A DNA stretch of 64,000 nucleotides from Limimaricola pyoseonensis (GTDB lineage Bacteria > Pseudomonadota > Alphaproteobacteria > Rhodobacterales > Rhodobacteraceae), in contig NZ_FNAT01000001.1 of assembly GCF_900102015.1 (NCBI RefSeq), positions 723,000 through 786,999 of the forward strand. The letters run 5' to 3'. Below, in pieces: positions 17,020-27,186 of this stretch (position 1 is the stretch's first letter; every line of letters begins with the position of its first letter). The position numbers and the translations under genes were made by a program. The notes beneath the pieces were generated by a model. That model ran no database searches. It was not told the DNA's origin and was given only the letters and a program-made list of their open reading frames with translations.

Positions 17020-18321
17020 CTACTGCGCCGGCTCCGCCTCTTCCCCGGACGCTTCTTCCTCGGCGGCCTCGTCTTCGATCGCCGCATCTTCAGCCGCCGC
17101 ATCCTCGGCCGGGGGTGCGTCTGCCGGCGCCGCCTCCTCGTCCCCGACCTCGTCCGCGGGCACGGGCTCGTCCTCTGCCGCCGCGTCCTCCGCCGGTGCC
17201 TCCGCCTCCATGGCCGCCTCGTAGACCGGCGCGCCGGTGGTGGCGAGTTCGGGGTAGTCGGCGATCACGTTCAGGCCCTGCAGCGGCTGCTGGTAGCCCT
17301 TGTGGCAGGTCAGGCAGGCGACCTTCGGCGCATCGGCATGCAGCGGGCCCAGCCGCTCGGGCGGGTAGAGGTCGCCCAGCGGCACGAGGTACTCGGTGTT
17401 CAGCTCCAGCGCCATGATGATGCCGAGCGAGGCGGTCGCCCATTGCGGCGTCACCTGCGCGGGGTCGTAGAAGGCGCGGGAGTTGTGGCAGAACAGGCAG
17501 TTCACCCCGAGCGAATTGTCGATGTAGTTCATCAGAGAGTAGGTCCGCTCGGTCTGCTGGATCAGCGGATCTCCGGGCAGGTTCTCGACCCGCGACGAGA
17601 GGTCGTGCACGGCGATGATCTCGCCCTCGAGCAGGTATTTCTCGAGCGCGTCCGAGGGCAGCGAGGTCGACTGGCTGACCTCGGTGGCGCGGTTCTGCAC
17701 CGCCGCCCAGCCGCTCGCCGCCTCGACCGTGGGGGTCGAGAGGAACCATGTGCCCGAGGGCACCGGCTCGCCGCGATGGCAGGTGAGGCAGGTGACGCCG
17801 ACCTGCTTGTTGGCGTTGACATGGGCATCCCAGCTTTCGTTGATGTGCCGGGTCATCTGCAGCATCCGCCGCGCCACGACCTTGGTGTAGAGGTTGTCCT
17901 CGCCGTAGGTCTCGACCCCGCCATCGCCGTGGCAGTAGGCGCAGCCCTGCTCCGGCGCGACCCAGTCGGTGATCGCGGTCATCACCCGCAGGAAGTTGGC
18001 CTCCGTCAGGTCGTCGAGCACCAGCACGTTCTCGTAGACCTCGCCGGCCAGCGGCTCGCCCGGCTCGGGGATGAAGGGCGGGTTGTCGTAGACCAGCGCG
18101 CGGTCGGGGTCGGGCACGGCGAGCTGGCGCTGGAACTCGGTCACCGACATGCCAGTGCCGCGCGGCCCGGTCTGCAGGCTCTGGGTCGGGTACGGCCAGC
18201 CCCATGTGAGCAGCATCGCCGTGACGAAGATCGCGCCGCCGACCACGCCGACGGCGATGCCGGGGCGGTAGATGTCGGTGGGGTTGGACCGGTTCCAGTC
18301 CATGAACCACTTGGGAAACAT
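17020..18321 (-). CDS. pufC: Tetraheme cytochrome subunit of the photosynthetic reaction centre, with acidic C-terminal tail
   Basis: 433 residues. PufC docks on the periplasmic face of the reaction centre and re-reduces the special pair. One N-terminal membrane anchor (about 21-40, no lipobox seen) is followed by four heme sites: CAYCH 127-131, CLTCH 178-182, CLFCH 275-279 and CLTCH 336-340. Residues about 368-433 are an Ala/Glu/Asp/Pro-rich low-complexity tail beyond the normal family end. The ATG at 18319-18321 has GGAGGAGTGAG directly upstream and lies one base after the pufM stop; a reading 22 codons longer would start inside pufM. Confidence 0.95.
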   Translation of the reverse strand: MFPKWFMDWNRSNPTDIYRPGIAVGVVGGAIFVTAMLLTWGWPYPTQSLQTGPRGTGMSVTEFQRQLAVPDPDRALVYDNPPFIPEPGEPLAGEVYENVLVLDDLTEANFLRVMTAITDWVAPEQGCAYCHGDGGVETYGEDNLYTKVVARRMLQMTRHINESWDAHVNANKQVGVTCLTCHRGEPVPSGTWFLSTPTVEAASGWAAVQNRATEVSQSTSLPSDALEKYLLEGEIIAVHDLSSRVENLPGDPLIQQTERTYSLMNYIDNSLGVNCLFCHNSRAFYDPAQVTPQWATASLGIIMALELNTEYLVPLGDLYPPERLGPLHADAPKVACLTCHKGYQQPLQGLNVIADYPELATTGAPVYEAAMEAEAPAEDAAAEDEPVPADEVGDEEAAPADAPPAEDAAAEDAAIEDEAAEEEASGEEAEPAQ

Positions 18322-18322
18322 C

Positions 18323-19309
18323 TCACTCCTCCTGGCCGACGAAGGCTTCGTAGGTGCCGTAGGCCTCGTAGCCGTAGGCGCCGTCATACATCGGCGCGAA
18401 GCTGTGCTCCTGCGCCCAGATGAACCAGTTGTCGACGACCGTGCCGGTGAGCAGGATGCCGATGCCGCCGGTGATCGGGGTCAGCACCGCGAACCACCAG
18501 GCCCAGCGGTGGATGCTCTCCATCGTGGCGTTGAAGCCCATGGTCCAGCGCCAGAACAGCGCCGCGCGCTCGCTCGCCGTGCCGCGGTCGTAGATCTGCT
18601 CGAGCTCGCGGTCGCCGCCGAAGCGGCTGACGGCGAGGATCGTCGCCCCGTGCATCGCGAAGAGCAGCACCGAGCCGTAGAGGAAGACGATCGAGAGGCA
18701 GTGGAACGGGTTGTAGTAGAGGTTGCCGTAGCGGATCGAGAAGGCGGTGGTCCAGTCGAGATGCGGGAAGATGCCGTATGGCACCGCCTCGGACCACGAG
18801 CCCATCAGGATCGGCCGGAACAGGCCCAGCACCAGAAACAGCCAGATCGCGCTGGCGAAGGCCCAGGCGACGTGCTTGCCCATCCGGTGCATCGCCGCCA
18901 GCTGGTAGCAGCGCAGCCACCACAGGCAGACCGAGATCAGCAGGAAGAACGAGGAGATGATGTACCAGCCGCCCTGGTCGAGCGGCGGGATGCGCAGCCC
19001 CCATTCCGGCCCCGGCGGCTCGAGCGCCAGCCAGAACAGCTGGCGCAGGAATTCCGGGATCGACCAGCCGACCTGCGCCAGCATGTTGAAGCCGATGATG
19101 TTGAGCCACAGCGTGCCGGTGGCGATCGAGACGAGCCCGGCCCAGCCGAGATAGATCGGCCCGAGCTGGGCGTTGCCGATCCAGCCGACCAGCTTGCTGA
19201 AGGTGATGCCGCCCGTGCGTTCGCGGCCCATGCCGCCGGTCGGGTCGAGCCCGCGCTCGGGCGCGCCCTGCACCTGCACCTGGCTGAAGATGTTCTGGTA
19301 CTCGATCAT
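18323..19309 (-). CDS. pufM: Photosynthetic reaction centre M subunit
   Basis: 328 residues, five transmembrane helices. With PufL it binds the special pair, accessory bacteriochlorophylls, bacteriopheophytins, QA and the non-heme iron. Hallmarks are N-P-F-H-C-L-S-I (special-pair His), [10 protein letters not shown] and E-S-I-H-R-W-A-W-W (iron His region). It is somewhat longer than R. sphaeroides M (about 307), because of a Tyr/Gly/Glu-rich C-terminus, as in species that carry PufC. Start overlaps closely with the pufL stop (3-bp gap). Confidence 0.97.
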   Translation of the reverse strand: MIEYQNIFSQVQVQGAPERGLDPTGGMGRERTGGITFSKLVGWIGNAQLGPIYLGWAGLVSIATGTLWLNIIGFNMLAQVGWSIPEFLRQLFWLALEPPGPEWGLRIPPLDQGGWYIISSFFLLISVCLWWLRCYQLAAMHRMGKHVAWAFASAIWLFLVLGLFRPILMGSWSEAVPYGIFPHLDWTTAFSIRYGNLYYNPFHCLSIVFLYGSVLLFAMHGATILAVSRFGGDRELEQIYDRGTASERAALFWRWTMGFNATMESIHRWAWWFAVLTPITGGIGILLTGTVVDNWFIWAQEHSFAPMYDGAYGYEAYGTYEAFVGQEE

Positions 19310-19312
19310 GGC

Positions 19313-20155
19313 TCAGCTCCCCGCCTGCTGCGACGGCCAGAACGGCAGCTCCAGCCACCAGTCCCACCAGGACGGCCAGCCCTCGGTCCAGACCGGGCCC
19401 GAGATGATGATGCAGACCGCCGACCAGAAACCGGCGTTGAGCGCCAGGAGCAGCCCGACCCGGTGGATGCCCAGCGTGCCGACCGAGTAGCCGATGAAGT
19501 CGCGAAAGAAGGTGTCCTCGTGGTCGGGCGTCTTCGACGGCTCGCCCTTGCCGGGATTGGCGGCCGAAAGCACGAGCCCGCCATGCAGCGCCAGCGCCAG
19601 CGTGGTGGTGAAGAAGAAGGTCACCGCCAGCATGTGCGCCGGGTTGTAGTGGAAGTGCAGATAGGCGTAGCCGGTGTTCGACACCCAGTCGAGATGGCTG
19701 AAGATGCCGTAGGGAAAGCCGTGCCCCCAGGCGCCCATCAGGAGCGGGCGGAACACCACCAGCGTGGCGTAGGCGAAGATCGCGACGCCGAAGGCGAAGG
19801 GCACGTGGTAGCCCATGCCGAGCTTGCGGCAGATCTCGACCTCGCGCAGCGCCCATGAGACGAAGGCGCCCAGCGCGCATATGGTGATGATCTGCCACAG
19901 CCCGCCCTCGAGCAGCGGCGCCAGGCCGAGGCCGTAGCTGAGATCGGGCGGTGCGATGTTGATGAGCCAGGGGTTGAAGGTGCCCTGCTGGCTCGCTCCC
20001 CAGAAGATCAGCACGGTGCCGACCAGCGAGAAGAAGAGCGTGGTGACGCCGAAGAAGCCGACGTAGAAGGGGCCGACCCAGAAGTCGAACAGGTCGCCGC
20101 CGATCAGCGTCCCGCCGCGGACCCGGTATTTTCTCTCGAAGCTCAGCAGGGCCAT
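19313..20155 (-). CDS. pufL: Photosynthetic reaction centre L subunit
   Basis: 280 residues, five transmembrane helices. The start [20 protein letters not shown] and the blocks [13 protein letters not shown] (special-pair His) and [12 protein letters not shown] are diagnostic. I took ATG at 20153-20155; an ORF extension upstream would run into the intercistronic hairpin. It follows pufA by 114 bp. Confidence 0.97.
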   Translation of the reverse strand: MALLSFERKYRVRGGTLIGGDLFDFWVGPFYVGFFGVTTLFFSLVGTVLIFWGASQQGTFNPWLINIAPPDLSYGLGLAPLLEGGLWQIITICALGAFVSWALREVEICRKLGMGYHVPFAFGVAIFAYATLVVFRPLLMGAWGHGFPYGIFSHLDWVSNTGYAYLHFHYNPAHMLAVTFFFTTTLALALHGGLVLSAANPGKGEPSKTPDHEDTFFRDFIGYSVGTLGIHRVGLLLALNAGFWSAVCIIISGPVWTEGWPSWWDWWLELPFWPSQQAGS

Positions 20156-20225
20156 CGTCACTCTCCGTTTGCGCACGGCGACGGGCAAGCCCCGCCCCGC
20201 GGGAGACACAGCAGATCCGGGGGGT

Positions 20226-20257
20226 GTCGCGGGCGACCGGATGAGGCCGCCCGCGAC
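20226..20257. other. Intercistronic hairpin between pufA and pufL
   Basis: GTCGCGGGCG / CGCCCGCGAC, a perfect 10-bp stem with a 12-base loop, starting 13 bases after the pufA stop on the minus strand. In Rhodobacter puf mRNA a hairpin here protects the pufBA segment from 3' decay and sets the excess of LH1 over RC subunits. Same position and strength suggest the same job; transcript data would be needed to prove it. Confidence 0.75.
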
Positions 20258-20269
20258 GCGAGCGTCCGC

Positions 20270-20440
20270 CTATTCCGTGCCCGTGCCGTATTTCTCGGCA
20301 GAGACCTCGAACCAGTTGTATCGCTCGGTGCTCAACAGGACGAGATGGATCATCACGGCCAGGAGGAAGAGAAACACGCCCTGCGCGACGAACACGCGGC
20401 GCGGGTCGAAGATCAGCCAGATCTTGTAGAACTTAGCCAT
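20270..20440 (-). CDS. pufA: Light-harvesting 1 (B875) alpha polypeptide
   Basis: 56 residues. Reads [20 protein letters not shown] at the N-terminus, then one transmembrane helix with the bacteriochlorophyll-ligating His ([18 protein letters not shown]). Together with PufB it forms the LH1 ring. It starts 12 bases after the pufB stop with a GAGGGGGCGAG ribosome site. Confidence 0.97.
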   Translation of the reverse strand: MAKFYKIWLIFDPRRVFVAQGVFLFLLAVMIHLVLLSTERYNWFEVSAEKYGTGTE

Positions 20441-20452
20441 CTCGCCCCCTCC

Positions 20453-20602
20453 TCAGAGCCATGGACGCCAGATGAACACGGCCAGGTGAGCCAGAACCGC
20501 GACTGCCGTGAACAGCCAGAATCCGCTCATGTAGACCGAGTGCAGCTCTGCCGCCTGCTCGTCCGTTAGACCTGTGAAGGACAGGTCCGTGTTATCAGCC
20601 AT
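20453..20602 (-). CDS. pufB: Light-harvesting 1 (B875) beta polypeptide
   Basis: 49 residues. N-terminal acidic segment with [13 protein letters not shown], then one membrane helix ending in the conserved [12 protein letters not shown] with the bacteriochlorophyll-binding His. CCGGAGGA stands seven bases before the ATG. Confidence 0.97.
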   Translation of the reverse strand: MADNTDLSFTGLTDEQAAELHSVYMSGFWLFTAVAVLAHLAVFIWRPWL

Positions 20603-20685
20603 GAAACTTCCTCCGGAAGGTTATGCTGATGCCGCGTGCCCCGCGGCCGGGTTTCCGAAACGCCGGATGGCGCCCCGGAGCCTGC

Positions 20686-20701
20686 CCGCCCTTCAGGGCG
20701 G
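20686..20701. other. GC hairpin in the pufQ-pufB leader
   Basis: CCGCCC TTCA GGGCGG, a 6-bp stem with tetraloop, 20 bases after the pufQ stop and 84 bases before pufB. Hairpins at the 5' side of pufB in Rhodobacter slow decay of the LH1 message; this could be the counterpart. It could also be a simple terminator-like structure without a U-tract. Confidence 0.45.
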
Positions 20702-20721
20702 CCGGACAACGGTCCCGGCGC

Positions 20722-20943
20722 TCATGCCGAGAAGATCGTGGGCGTCACCTCGTCGGCCGCCGCGCGCGCCCGCGACAGCGGCCCGCGCGTGTCGCTGAGA
20801 TCGCCGCGCAGCGCGTCGCGCAGCCAGCCCGCCGTCGCGAAGGGCAGCGCCAGCGTGTAGATGACGGTGAAGTAGGTGGTGTATTCCCGGCCGCGCCGAC
20901 GGCCGGGCCGGCCGGGTTTCGCGGCTCTCGTGGCGTGGATCAT
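20722..20943 (-). CDS. pufQ: PufQ, bacteriochlorophyll-level regulatory membrane protein
   Basis: 73 residues with a basic N-terminus ([12 protein letters not shown]), one transmembrane helix ([20 protein letters not shown]) and a polar tail. PufQ stimulates bacteriochlorophyll production and is linked with ferrochelatase and pigment carrier roles in Rhodobacter. The ATG overlaps the bchZ stop (ATGA), which places puf genes directly in the bchCXYZ transcript. Confidence 0.88.
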   Translation of the reverse strand: MIHATRAAKPGRPGRRRGREYTTYFTVIYTLALPFATAGWLRDALRGDLSDTRGPLSRARAAADEVTPTIFSA

Positions 20944-22412
20944 CGCAGCTCCTCCTCTGGGGTGGGATCGGGGGCCAGCCCGCGCACCGCGTCGAGCGCC
21001 ACGCGCTCCGCGCCCGCGGCCAGCGCCGCCGCCTCGGCCGCGTCGCGCAGACCGCGCGCGGCGGAGATGCGGGTCAGGACCGGGTGGCCGGCGAGAATGC
21101 GGTCGAGCTCGGCGCGCGCCGCCTCGTCCCATGGCAGGGCGCGGCGCAAAGGCGTCGGCGTGCGCGCCGCCGCGTCCATCTCGGTGCCGAGCGGCAGGAT
21201 GTGGAACAGCGCGTCGAACAACCCGTTGCAGACCTCCTGCAGCAGGTAGGTCGCGCCGGCATAGCCCATGAAGGGCGTGCCGGTGTGGCGCCGGATCGCC
21301 GCGCCTGGAAAGCCCGCCGGGATGAAGGCCGGCTGCGGGCCGTGGCCGGTGCGGGTCTCGGCGAGGTAGATCTTCTCGTTGATCGAGCCGAACAGCACCA
21401 GCGGCCGGTGCTTCGCGACCAGCGCGCGCACGGCGTCGTTGTCGGTCTTCTCGCCGGGGCGGCGCGCCACCGCGAAGGCGCAGGGCAGCCCGAGATCGCG
21501 CTCGAGGAAATGCCGGATGCCGCGGGCATGGGTCTCGCCCGCGACGATGCCGAAGGAAGCGGTGGCGAAGAAATCCTGCGTGACCGAGCGCCAGAGGTCC
21601 CACAGCGGCTTCAGGGTCGAGTGCTTCTCGGTCTCGATGAAGGGCTCGGGGTCGAGGCCGAGGATCTCGCCCAGCTTACGCAGGAAGCGCGTCGTGCTCT
21701 CCATGCCGATCGGCGCCTGCAGCCAGGGCTTGCCCAGAAGCTCGGCGAGGCCGTGGCCGAACTCGCGGTAGAGGCAGATGTTGGCGTCGGCGTTCACGAG
21801 GTCGCGCATCTCGGCGAGGTGGCTGCCCATGGGCATCACCATGTTGACCTCGGCACCGATCCCCTCGACCAGCCGCCGGATCTCGGCGAGGTCGGAGGGC
21901 ATGTTGAAGCTGCCATAGATCGGCCCGAGGATGTTGACGCGGGGCTTGGCGCCCGGTTCGCGCGTCTTCTCGGGCGGCATCCGGCCCTTGGTCTGGCCGA
22001 ACTCTGTGAAGAGCCACGTCATCGCCCGGTCGGCGGCCTGCCACTGGTCCTCGTCGATGGTGCGCGGCAGGAAGCGGCGCAGGTTGGTGTCCTCTGGCGT
22101 CACGCCGCCGCCGATCATCTCGGCGATCGAGCCGGTGACGACGACCGCCGGCAGCGCCGGGTCTAGCGTCTTCCACGCCCGCTTCATCGCGCCCTCGGTG
22201 CCGTCGCGGCCCAGCTCCTCCTCGCCCAGGCCGGTGACGACGATCGGCAGCTCGTGCGGCGGCAGCGCGTCGGTGTAGTGCAGCACCGAGGTGACGGGCA
22301 GGTTCTCGCAGCCGACGGGGCCATCGATCACCACCTGCAGCCCCTTGATGGCGCAGAAGGCGTAGACCGCGCCCCAGTAGCCCCCGGCCCTGTCGTGATC
22401 CTGGATCAGCAT
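20940..22412 (-). CDS. bchZ: Chlorophyllide a reductase subunit Z
   Basis: 490 residues. BchY-BchZ is the nitrogenase-like catalytic unit that reduces ring B of chlorophyllide to give the bacteriochlorin, fed by BchX. The N-terminus ([20 protein letters not shown]) and [23 protein letters not shown] are diagnostic. I start at ATG 22410-22412; a reading 18 codons longer lacks homology. Confidence 0.95.
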   Translation of the reverse strand: MLIQDHDRAGGYWGAVYAFCAIKGLQVVIDGPVGCENLPVTSVLHYTDALPPHELPIVVTGLGEEELGRDGTEGAMKRAWKTLDPALPAVVVTGSIAEMIGGGVTPEDTNLRRFLPRTIDEDQWQAADRAMTWLFTEFGQTKGRMPPEKTREPGAKPRVNILGPIYGSFNMPSDLAEIRRLVEGIGAEVNMVMPMGSHLAEMRDLVNADANICLYREFGHGLAELLGKPWLQAPIGMESTTRFLRKLGEILGLDPEPFIETEKHSTLKPLWDLWRSVTQDFFATASFGIVAGETHARGIRHFLERDLGLPCAFAVARRPGEKTDNDAVRALVAKHRPLVLFGSINEKIYLAETRTGHGPQPAFIPAGFPGAAIRRHTGTPFMGYAGATYLLQEVCNGLFDALFHILPLGTEMDAAARTPTPLRRALPWDEAARAELDRILAGHPVLTRISAARGLRDAAEAAALAAGAERVALDAVRGLAPDPTPEEELR

Positions 22413-22476
22413 GGCCGCCCCCGGGCGTCCGGGCAGCGCCCGCCTTCGATCCGGCGATGTGCCCACGCGCCCGCCA

Positions 22477-24036
22477 TCAGATCATCTCCCCGGACTTGGC
22501 GGCGCGGGCCTGCTTCTCGAGCTTGCGGCGCTGCTGGTCGCGGAAGTCGGGGCGCAGCTTCGGCGCGCCCTCCCAGACGCCGGCGGTGTCGCCCGCGCCG
22601 ACGCCCTCGAAGAAGGCGCGCATCGCCGCCATGCGGTCGCGGTTGCCGATCGCGGCGTTGATCACCTGCGCGAGGCTGCCGGCACCCGCCGGGCCCATCA
22701 GCGGCCGGGCCGAGACGAGGTTGGTGAAGTAGAGCGCCGGGATGCCCGCCTCCTTGGCCTTCTGCACCACCGGCGTGGTGCCGATGGCGAGGTCGGGCCG
22801 GACCGCCTGCATCGCGTCGAGATCGTCCTCGAGCGCGGCGCGGAATTTCACCGTGACGCCGTGGGCGGCGAGCCACTCGGCATCGGCGCGCGAAGCCTCG
22901 GTCTTCGGGCAGGCTGTGCCGACGTAGGGCAGCCGCGCGCCGCTCTCGACCAGCAGCCGCGCCACGATCAGCTCGCTGCCCTCGTAGCCGCTGAGCGTGA
23001 TGGTGCCGTCGATCCGGGCCTCTGAAAGCGCGGCGCGGATCGCGGGCAGGCTCGCCTCCTGCGCCGCCGCGATCTTCCGGGCCGAAAGGCCACAGGCCTC
23101 TCCGATGGCGGCGAGCCAGGCCGCGCTGCCCTCGACGCCCACGGGCGCGGAGCCGATCACCGGGCGGCCGGCGGCGCGGAACTCGCGCATGGAGGCCGCG
23201 TAGAACGGGTGGATCGCCGCCGCCGCGCCGCAGTCGAGCGCGGCGTAGAGCTCGCGCCATTCGCGGCAGGGCACATTGGGCCCTGCGGCAAGGCCCATCG
23301 GCGCCAGCATCCGGCCGATCACCATCGGGTCGGCGGGGAACATCTCGCCCAGAAGCGCCACGCAGGGGCGGTCCTCGCGCCCGGCCTCGGGGCGCGGCAC
23401 CGGGCCCGCCTCGGCCTCGGCGCGGGCATAGGCGAGCATGGCGCCCGCCAGCACGTCCTTGGCCTCGGCATGGGTCGGCACGCCGAAGCCCGGCACGTCG
23501 ATGCCGATGATCCGCACGCCGTCGATCTCCTTCGGCAACAGCCGCAGCGGCACGCCCGAGGCGGTCGGCACGCAGAGATTGGTGACGACGACCGCGTCGT
23601 AGCGGTCCGGGTCGGCGGTGGCGCGCACCGCGTCGCGGATGTCCTCGAAGAGCTTGCCGGTCACCAGCGTCTCGGAGGAGAACGGCACGTAGCCGACCGA
23701 GCGCCGCGCGCCGTAGAAATGGCTGGTGAAGGTCAGCCCGTAGACGCAGCAGGCCGAGCCCGAGAGGATCGTCGCCACGCGCCGCATCCGCAGCCCGACC
23801 CGCAGGCTGCCGAAGGCCGGGCACATCGATTGCGGCTTGTCATGCGGGCCGCGCGGGTAGTCGGCGGCGAGCCGGTCGAGCAGGTCGCCCTGCCCGGCCG
23901 CGCGCGTGGCGGCGGCCAGCTCGGCCCCGGCATGGCAGCCCGCGCCTTCGGGCGCAGGCGCGGCCGTGCCGGTCTCGATCACCTCGATCGCGCCGTCCGG
24001 CCCGTGGCCGACCTCGTATCCCTGCCGCTCAGGCAT
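22477..24036 (-). CDS. bchY: Chlorophyllide a reductase subunit Y
   Basis: 519 residues, NifD/BchN-like partner of BchZ. Cluster cysteines are visible in [22 protein letters not shown] and [12 protein letters not shown]. The ATG at 24034-24036 overlaps the end of bchX (8 bp). The first 50 or so residues are a variable, acidic lead with no clear motif. Confidence 0.95.
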   Translation of the reverse strand: MPERQGYEVGHGPDGAIEVIETGTAAPAPEGAGCHAGAELAAATRAAGQGDLLDRLAADYPRGPHDKPQSMCPAFGSLRVGLRMRRVATILSGSACCVYGLTFTSHFYGARRSVGYVPFSSETLVTGKLFEDIRDAVRATADPDRYDAVVVTNLCVPTASGVPLRLLPKEIDGVRIIGIDVPGFGVPTHAEAKDVLAGAMLAYARAEAEAGPVPRPEAGREDRPCVALLGEMFPADPMVIGRMLAPMGLAAGPNVPCREWRELYAALDCGAAAAIHPFYAASMREFRAAGRPVIGSAPVGVEGSAAWLAAIGEACGLSARKIAAAQEASLPAIRAALSEARIDGTITLSGYEGSELIVARLLVESGARLPYVGTACPKTEASRADAEWLAAHGVTVKFRAALEDDLDAMQAVRPDLAIGTTPVVQKAKEAGIPALYFTNLVSARPLMGPAGAGSLAQVINAAIGNRDRMAAMRAFFEGVGAGDTAGVWEGAPKLRPDFRDQQRRKLEKQARAAKSGEMI

Positions 24037-25024
24037 CGTCGTAGACCACCTCCAGAGACGGTTTCGCCGCGCCGTACTTGCCGCGCATGTCGGCATCGGT
24101 GGCGGGTTCGAGCTTGAAATCCGCGCCGGTCGCCTCGGCCGAGAACAGGCCCAGCAGCGCGTCTGGCCCGAGCGGCACGGGATGGCGCGGCGGGGCGTCG
24201 GCGGTGTTGCGGGCAAGATCGGCGAAGAGGCCGCCCCAGGGGCCGGCGGCGGTGCCGACGATGCGGTAGTTCGCGGATTTGCGGCGCAGGTCCTCGTCCG
24301 CCGGGATCGAGGCCAGCACCGGGATGTCGACGGCCTTGGCGAAGGCCGCGGCCTCGCCGGTGCCGTCATCCTTGTTGATCACCAGACCGGCCACGCCGAC
24401 ATTGCCGCCGAGCTTGCGAAAATACTCGACCGCCGAGCAGACGTTGTTGGCGACGTAGAGCGACTGCAGGTCGTTCGAGGCGACGACGATCACCTTCTGC
24501 GCCATGTCGCGCGCGATCGGCAGGCCGAAGCCGCCGCAGACCACGTCGCCGAGGAAGTCCAAGAGCACGTAGTCGAAGTCCCAGTCGTGGAAGCCGAGCT
24601 TCTCAAGCAGCTCGAAGCCGTGGATGATGCCGCGCCCGCCGCAGCCCCGGCCCACCTCCGGGCCGCCGAGCTCCATCGCGAAGACGCCGCCGCGCTTGAA
24701 GCAGACGTCGCCGATCCTGACCTCCTCGCCCGCGAGCTTCTTCTCGGTCGAGGTGGCGATGATGGTCGGGCAGGCCTTGCCGCCGAACAGCAGCGAGGTG
24801 GTGTCGGATTTCGGGTCGCAGCCGATCAGCAGCACGCGCTTGCCCTGCTCGGCCATCATGTGGCTGAGATTGGCCAGCGTGAACGACTTGCCGATGCCGC
24901 CCTTGCCGTAGATCGCGATGATCTGGGTCTTCTTAGGCTCCGAGACGGGGACGGCCTCGTCCGGCGTCGCGGCCTCGGCGCGCAGGCCGGAATCGTAGTC
25001 GCGCAGGTTCGGGATCTCGGTCAC
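24029..25024 (-). CDS. bchX: Chlorophyllide a reductase iron protein BchX
   Basis: 331 residues, NifH/BchL-like ATP-dependent electron donor for BchYZ. P-loop GKGGIGKS at 40-47, cluster ligands Cys128 (GRGCGGRG) and Cys163 (DVVCGGFG). It starts with GTG overlapping the bchC stop (GTGA). The N-terminal extension of about 30 residues before the first strand is normal for BchX. Confidence 0.95.
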   Translation of the reverse strand: MTEIPNLRDYDSGLRAEAATPDEAVPVSEPKKTQIIAIYGKGGIGKSFTLANLSHMMAEQGKRVLLIGCDPKSDTTSLLFGGKACPTIIATSTEKKLAGEEVRIGDVCFKRGGVFAMELGGPEVGRGCGGRGIIHGFELLEKLGFHDWDFDYVLLDFLGDVVCGGFGLPIARDMAQKVIVVASNDLQSLYVANNVCSAVEYFRKLGGNVGVAGLVINKDDGTGEAAAFAKAVDIPVLASIPADEDLRRKSANYRIVGTAAGPWGGLFADLARNTADAPPRHPVPLGPDALLGLFSAEATGADFKLEPATDADMRGKYGAAKPSLEVVYDDA

Positions 25025-25962
25025 GCGCTGTCCTTCCAGTCGAGGATCATCTTGCGGCAGGCGGGGTCGCCGAAGGCGGTGCGGTAGGCCTCGGCCGCCC
25101 GCGCGGCGGGCAAATGGTGCGAGATCAGCCCGTCGAGCGGCAGCGCGCCACGATCGACCAGCGCCAGCACGGCGTCGAGGTCGGGGCGCGTCCATTCGGC
25201 CGAGACGCGCAGCCGCGCCTCGCGCAGGAAGGCGGGCGGAAAGGCGAAGCCGAGCGGCCGGGCGTAGAAGCCCGCGAGCACGATCTCGCCGCCGGGCGCG
25301 AGCCGGCCGATCAGCGTGTCGAGCAGGTCCGGGTCGCCCGAGACGTCGTAGATGCTGGCATAGTCGCGGCGCGGGTCGTCCTCGGGCGCGACGACCGGGT
25401 AGCCGGCGGCGCCGTCGTGGCGGGCCGGGTCCGTTTCCCAGACGGTCGGCGGCGCGACCCCCGCGGCCAGGGTCAGCCGCGCCAGCAGCCGGCCCAGCGT
25501 GCCGTGGCCGACGATGAGTTGCGGCGCCCGGGCGTTCGGCGCGGCCATGGCGTGCCGCGCGGTCGCGGCCAGCGCCATGAGCGTGGCGGCGCGGCCGAGC
25601 CCGGCGTCGAGGCGGGCGACACGGGCGGCGGGCACGACGAGGCGCCTGGCCGAGGCGCCGAACAGCCCGCGCGCGCCTTCGAAGCAGGTCGCGCCGGGGA
25701 CGAAGACGGTGTCGCCGACGCGCGGGCCGGTCGCGGCGCGGGTCTCGACCACCTCGCCCACCGCCTCGTAGCCGGGCACCAGCGGGTAGCCCATGCCGGG
25801 GAAAGCGGGCATCCGGCCGTCATGCAGAAGCCGCTCGGTGCCGGTGGAAATGCCGGAGTGGCGGATCTCGACCACGACGTCGTCCGCGGCGGGATCGGAC
25901 AGGCCCAGCGTCGCGACGCCGATCTCTCCGGGTCCGTCGAACAGGATGGCGTCGGCATGCAT
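25021..25962 (-). CDS. bchC: 3-hydroxyethyl bacteriochlorophyllide a dehydrogenase
   Basis: 313 residues, medium-chain dehydrogenase fold. It oxidises the C3 hydroxyethyl made by BchF to acetyl. Motifs include [12 protein letters not shown] near the N-terminus and [13 protein letters not shown]; the usual zinc-binding Cys/His set is not obvious, as expected for BchC. GGAGGAG lies seven bases before ATG. A PpsR box begins 84 bp upstream, over the crtF stop codon. Confidence 0.94.
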   Translation of the reverse strand: MHADAILFDGPGEIGVATLGLSDPAADDVVVEIRHSGISTGTERLLHDGRMPAFPGMGYPLVPGYEAVGEVVETRAATGPRVGDTVFVPGATCFEGARGLFGASARRLVVPAARVARLDAGLGRAATLMALAATARHAMAAPNARAPQLIVGHGTLGRLLARLTLAAGVAPPTVWETDPARHDGAAGYPVVAPEDDPRRDYASIYDVSGDPDLLDTLIGRLAPGGEIVLAGFYARPLGFAFPPAFLREARLRVSAEWTRPDLDAVLALVDRGALPLDGLISHHLPAARAAEAYRTAFGDPACRKMILDWKDSA

Positions 25963-26045
25963 CGCTACGCTCCTCCGGGCCGGGTCGCGCGACGGGGTCG
26001 CGCGGGCATACCGGCCAATCGTATGTTCGTTGTTACATGTCTATA

Positions 26046-26063
26046 TGTCAACTTTGATTTACA
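26046..26063. promoter_or_regulatory. PpsR/CrtJ box, bchC promoter inside the crtEF-bchCXYZ-puf superoperon
   Basis: On the minus strand TGTAAATCAAAGTTGACA, a perfect TGT-N12-ACA box and 18/18 identical to the bchF box. It covers the crtF stop codon (26059-26061), so it controls a promoter internal to the superoperon. Its 3' half gives a TTGACA -35 candidate for bchC; the -10 is not clear. Confidence 0.8.
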
Positions 26064-27186
26064 CATCGACCGTCGTGGCGATGACGACACTTGTCACGAA
26101 GGGTCGCAGCGGGCGCGGCGCGCGCACCGTCGCAAAGCCCGCCTCGCGGCACATCGCGGCGATCTCGGCGCTGCTGCGCACCCGGCCCGAGCGCATGGCG
26201 AGCGTGTAGAAGGCGAAGTAGACATCGGCCGCGCGGGCCGGCCGGTCGCCGCCCGACATCGGCTCCGAGATCACCAGCCGCCCGCCCGGCGGCAGCGCCG
26301 CACGGGCCTTGGCGATCAGGCGTCGCGCCGTGGCGTCGTCGTGGTCATAGAGCACCCGCACCAGCGAGATCGCGTCGGCGCCGGCCGGCAGCGGCCCGTC
26401 GCGGAAGGAGCCGGGATGCAGCGCCGTCCGGGCGCCGAGGCCCAGCCGCTCGAACCGCGCGCGCGCGGCGGGCAGCACCGGCGGCAGGTCGAGCAGCATC
26501 AACCGCAGCGCCGGATGGCGAGCCGCGGCCGCCGCGAGAAAGGCCCCCGAGCCGCCGCCGACATCGAGCAGCGCGCGCACCCCGTCCAGCGGCGCGAGGC
26601 GCAGAGTGTCCTCGGCCACCAGCGCCTGCGTCCTTGCCATCAGCCGCGAATAGGCGGCGGCCTCGGCCGGATCGGGCTCGTCGCTCGCGAGGTAGGACCA
26701 GTGGCGCGACACGCGGGTCGGCGCATCGCCCGAGAGCAGCGCCTGCGGATCGGCCATGTCGGCGTAGAACAGGCGGTGATGGCGCAGCATCTCGGCCAGC
26801 CCCGGCACGCCCAGCGTCGCCGCGCCGCGCCGCGCGAGGCCGTAGCGCCCGTCGCGGCGGCGGCGCAGCAGCTTCAGCGCCGCCCCGGCCTGCAGAAGCA
26901 CCGCCATCCGGTCGGGCCGCAGACCCTGCGCCCGGGCCAGATCCTCCGCCCCGCGCGGACCGTCGAGCAGTGCCGCCAGCACGCCGCGCTCGACCAGCGC
27001 CGAGAGCACCTGCGCGGCGACGAAGCCCTGCACGAGGTCGAACAGCGCCGTGCCGTCGCGCCGGGCGATGCGGCGCAGCAGCGGCACGCGCTCGACGAAG
27101 CTCTGGAAACCGGGGGTGGCCAGCAGGCGGTGGAAGCCCGGCCAGCGGCGCGGCCGGGGCGGCAGCCCTGCGTCGGGCGCGGCCAT
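26059..27186 (-). CDS. crtF: Demethylspheroidene O-methyltransferase CrtF
   Basis: 375 residues. SAM-dependent methylation of the C1 hydroxyl introduced by CrtC. An N-terminal helical dimerisation domain is followed by motif [13 protein letters not shown] and then [10 protein letters not shown] and V-R-V-L-Y-D-H-D-D, as in plant-type small-molecule O-methyltransferases. The start ATG at 27184-27186 shares one base with the crtE stop (TGATG). Confidence 0.93.
   Translation of the reverse strand: MAAPDAGLPPRPRRWPGFHRLLATPGFQSFVERVPLLRRIARRDGTALFDLVQGFVAAQVLSALVERGVLAALLDGPRGAEDLARAQGLRPDRMAVLLQAGAALKLLRRRRDGRYGLARRGAATLGVPGLAEMLRHHRLFYADMADPQALLSGDAPTRVSRHWSYLASDEPDPAEAAAYSRLMARTQALVAEDTLRLAPLDGVRALLDVGGGSGAFLAAAAARHPALRLMLLDLPPVLPAARARFERLGLGARTALHPGSFRDGPLPAGADAISLVRVLYDHDDATARRLIAKARAALPPGGRLVISEPMSGGDRPARAADVYFAFYTLAMRSGRVRSSAEIAAMCREAGFATVRAPRPLRPFVTSVVIATTVDV

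Noticed and set aside
17020..18322. Search for pufX after pufM
   Set aside because: The frame after pufM is pufC, with its start one base beyond the pufM stop; no pufX-like peptide.
20169..20429. Plus-strand 86-codon frame over pufA
   Set aside because: It is antisense to pufA and the intercistronic hairpin.
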